Assembly (NCBI GenBank): GCA_905221615.1
Contig: CAJNDT010000324.1
Coordinates: 124,001 to 188,000 of the forward strand
Length of the DNA: 64,000 nucleotides
From: Symbiodinium sp. CCMP2592
Taxonomy: Eukaryota > Sar > Dinophyceae > Suessiales > Symbiodiniaceae
Reading direction: 5' to 3'
Positions 12,660-64,000 of this stretch are shown here, in pieces. The notes beneath the pieces were generated by a model, which saw only the letters and a list, made by a program, of their open reading frames with translations, made no database searches and had not been told where the DNA came from. How positions within the stretch are numbered: the first letter of the stretch is position 1; every line of letters starts with the position of its first letter. A program made the translations under genes and the position numbers.

Positions 12660-12771
12660 TATTTCTTCTAGTTCTTCAGACCCATGTCTTTGGTCTCTTG
12701 GCAAAGACCGCTTTGCGAGTTCGTTGAGGAGCAAGCGCTGGTCGAAATCATACAAAGCGTAGAGCCCGAGC
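12660..12771 (-). CDS. possible C-terminal exon
   Basis: After a GTCAG|G acceptor the frame reads LGLYALYDFDQRLLLNEL and then AKRS. It follows the last certain branching-enzyme exon and could encode its C-terminal strand (families often end near a R-x-x-x-V-Y motif), or start the repeat gene. The low end is uncertain. Confidence 0.35.
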
Positions 12772-13255
12772 CTGACGAATCTTACGCCTAAGCACGACAA
12801 GCCATGAATCCTCCCGGAGGTAAGCCCTATGAGCCTTCTATAAGCCTCAAGCCGTTTATGCCCTAAATCATCATCCCCGACGGTTTTACAAACCAAGGCC
12901 AACCCGTTCACTCTCAGCATTCATGTTCAGGTTAAGGCACTGGGGAGACAGTAGAAAGTGCGCAAGACATTCGCCACAAGGTTTATAAGATTTAACAGCA
13001 CACAAATCGACCAGCCGCGCTCCCGCGAACGTTAATACCCATACACCTAGCCCCGAAATGCCCAATCCCGACCCTCAACCCTACTCATAATCCCTAGGTC
13101 CCCGATCCAAGACAAGCCGGGCTCTCAACATAAAAGCCCTGCAAACCCCCCCTGTAAAACCCTACGAGCAACAACAACGGCGCGAACCCTAAAGCCCACA
13201 CCTAAAAACCCGAACCCTACACCAAAACAGTAAATATCGAGTTCAGCTCAGCGTC

Positions 13256-63152
<49,897 letters not shown>

Positions 63153-63429
63153 CTCAACAGCGGGCTGAAGCTTTCGGATTTAGCGCTTAAGCTTTTGGGT
63201 TCAGGGCTTGGCTTAGATTTGCGCGAAATATTGAGGCTTTTGGTTTAGCCGTACCTAGATGCTGAGTTCAGAAATTGTCTTGGTAGCCTATATCTTATGG
63301 CTAACGAGCAAACCATTCGGGATACAAAACTGGAGCTGCATTCAAGGCCTCATATGACCTAAGTCTAGTTAAGCCTTTTGCTACATTGGCTACAGTTTGG
63401 GACTAAGAAAGTTGGGCTCGGGAACCTGT

Positions 63430-63560
63430 CTACCACCGGTGTCTACCACCGGTACTTGAGTGTATTTGCAATTCGGGTATAGCATAATCATAGAAGGAAC
63501 ATGGAAGGGATCAAGACTTCCAATGGCGTCCCATAAGTCAACTTTGAACAAGCCCGAAAC
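63430..63560 (-). CDS. possible exon, unknown
   Basis: The minus strand reads FKVDLWDAIGSLDPFHVP and then SMIMLYPNCKYTQ with coding-like composition. The boundaries are not resolved. Confidence 0.35.
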
Positions 63561-63668
63561 CCTGTACTTACAGTACAACCCTTCACCTTAAACCCTGTAA
63601 GCCTATCACCCTACGACCTTAAATCCCATATCCCTAAACCCTATCAGCCCAAACCGTGTTCCTTACAC

Positions 63669-63735
63669 CTGAACATCTTCCAAGGCTGCTCCCAAAACGT
63701 CAGCAGCCGATATTCCAAGGGTAACAGGAGGGACC
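63669..63735 (-). CDS. exon of an unidentified gene
   Basis: VPPVTLGISAADVLGAAL and then EDVQ, 67 nt, in phase with the exon at 63897-64000 (split Thr codon). Donor GTGTAA, acceptor AG|G. Not a recognisable part of branching enzymes; it may be a neighbouring gene or a lineage-specific N-terminus. Confidence 0.5.
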
Positions 63736-63896
63736 CTTAACCAGGAATATACCCTTAATATAGCTCTTATATACCCATTATATAGCCCATTACAGGGTAG
63801 GGGTCCCCATGAATGGTCTCTCCTTTTCCTCTTTGAGATATCCAAGCCCAAGTTTAGGGCCAAGGGTTTAGGGTATAAAACTTCACTAGGACTTAC

Positions 63897-64000
63897 GTTT
63901 CATGGTATTGCGAGTAATAGGCCGAAAGGGCCTGGAAGAAGTTCAACGTAACTTGCAACCTGTCAACGAATCCGGGGTCCCACAACCCCCGACCGCGTTC
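63897..64000 (-). CDS. exon of an unidentified gene, partial
   Basis: Open from the window edge: WDPGFVDRLQVTLNFFQA and then LSAYYSQYHE, ending at a strong GTAAGT donor. It joins 63669-63735 in phase. Confidence 0.55.

Overview
The window reads as nuclear DNA of a dinoflagellate, probably a Suessiales or Symbiodiniaceae-type genome; the exact taxon is inferred. Reasons: a starch or glycogen branching enzyme gene is cut into at least 30 tiny exons (18-79 nt) whose introns begin with GT, GC or GA and always end AG|G; degenerate telomere-like TTTAGGG/CCCTAAA heptads fill the introns; and many families of about 100-bp foldback (MITE or introner-like) elements are present. These traits match published descriptions of dinoflagellate genes.

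Layout. (1) 1-4.7 kb: repeat filler with at most one or two doubtful exons. (2) 4.8-11.2 kb, minus strand: a gene of about ten exons for a protein of 40-residue LSNCLWAAA-type repeats, related in style to OPR/HPR organelle RNA-binding repeats. (3) 13.3-63.2 kb, minus strand: the branching enzyme (GH13). Its exons run from 63.15 kb down to 18.1 kb and on to 13.3 kb, all in phase, with all four GH13 signature regions present. (4) 18.3-40.9 kb, plus strand: a compact gene island lying wholly inside one branching-enzyme intron (18,185-41,738, about 23.5 kb, against about 0.1-3.7 kb for its other introns). (5) 40,909-41,008: a 100-N scaffold gap next to the right edge of the island. (6) 63.67-64 kb: exons of an unidentified minus-strand gene, or an unrecognised N-terminal part of the enzyme.

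The island is the unusual part. It encodes a tandem pair of small acidic proteins, a dual-specificity-phosphatase-like protein, a three-exon protein, a 1,271-residue kinase-fold-like proline-rich protein, a poly-Q/M protein, a RING-H2 protein, an acidic two-exon protein, a cytosine-methyltransferase-like protein, an unknown 343-residue protein and a gene cut by the gap. About 55 exact copies of the 11-bp hairpin motif GGCAGAGTGCC are scattered through it, all but one on the coding strand, inside and outside genes, read in all three frames (GRVP, RQSA, AEC); I saw no exact copy outside the island. Both ends of the island carry direct copies of a second repeat family whose central stem-loop shows compensatory base changes. 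I saw no transposase, integrase, reverse transcriptase or capsid gene. The island could be a large cargo insertion, a nested native gene cluster, or partly a scaffolding artefact on its right side; its left side is in unbroken sequence with branching-enzyme exons.
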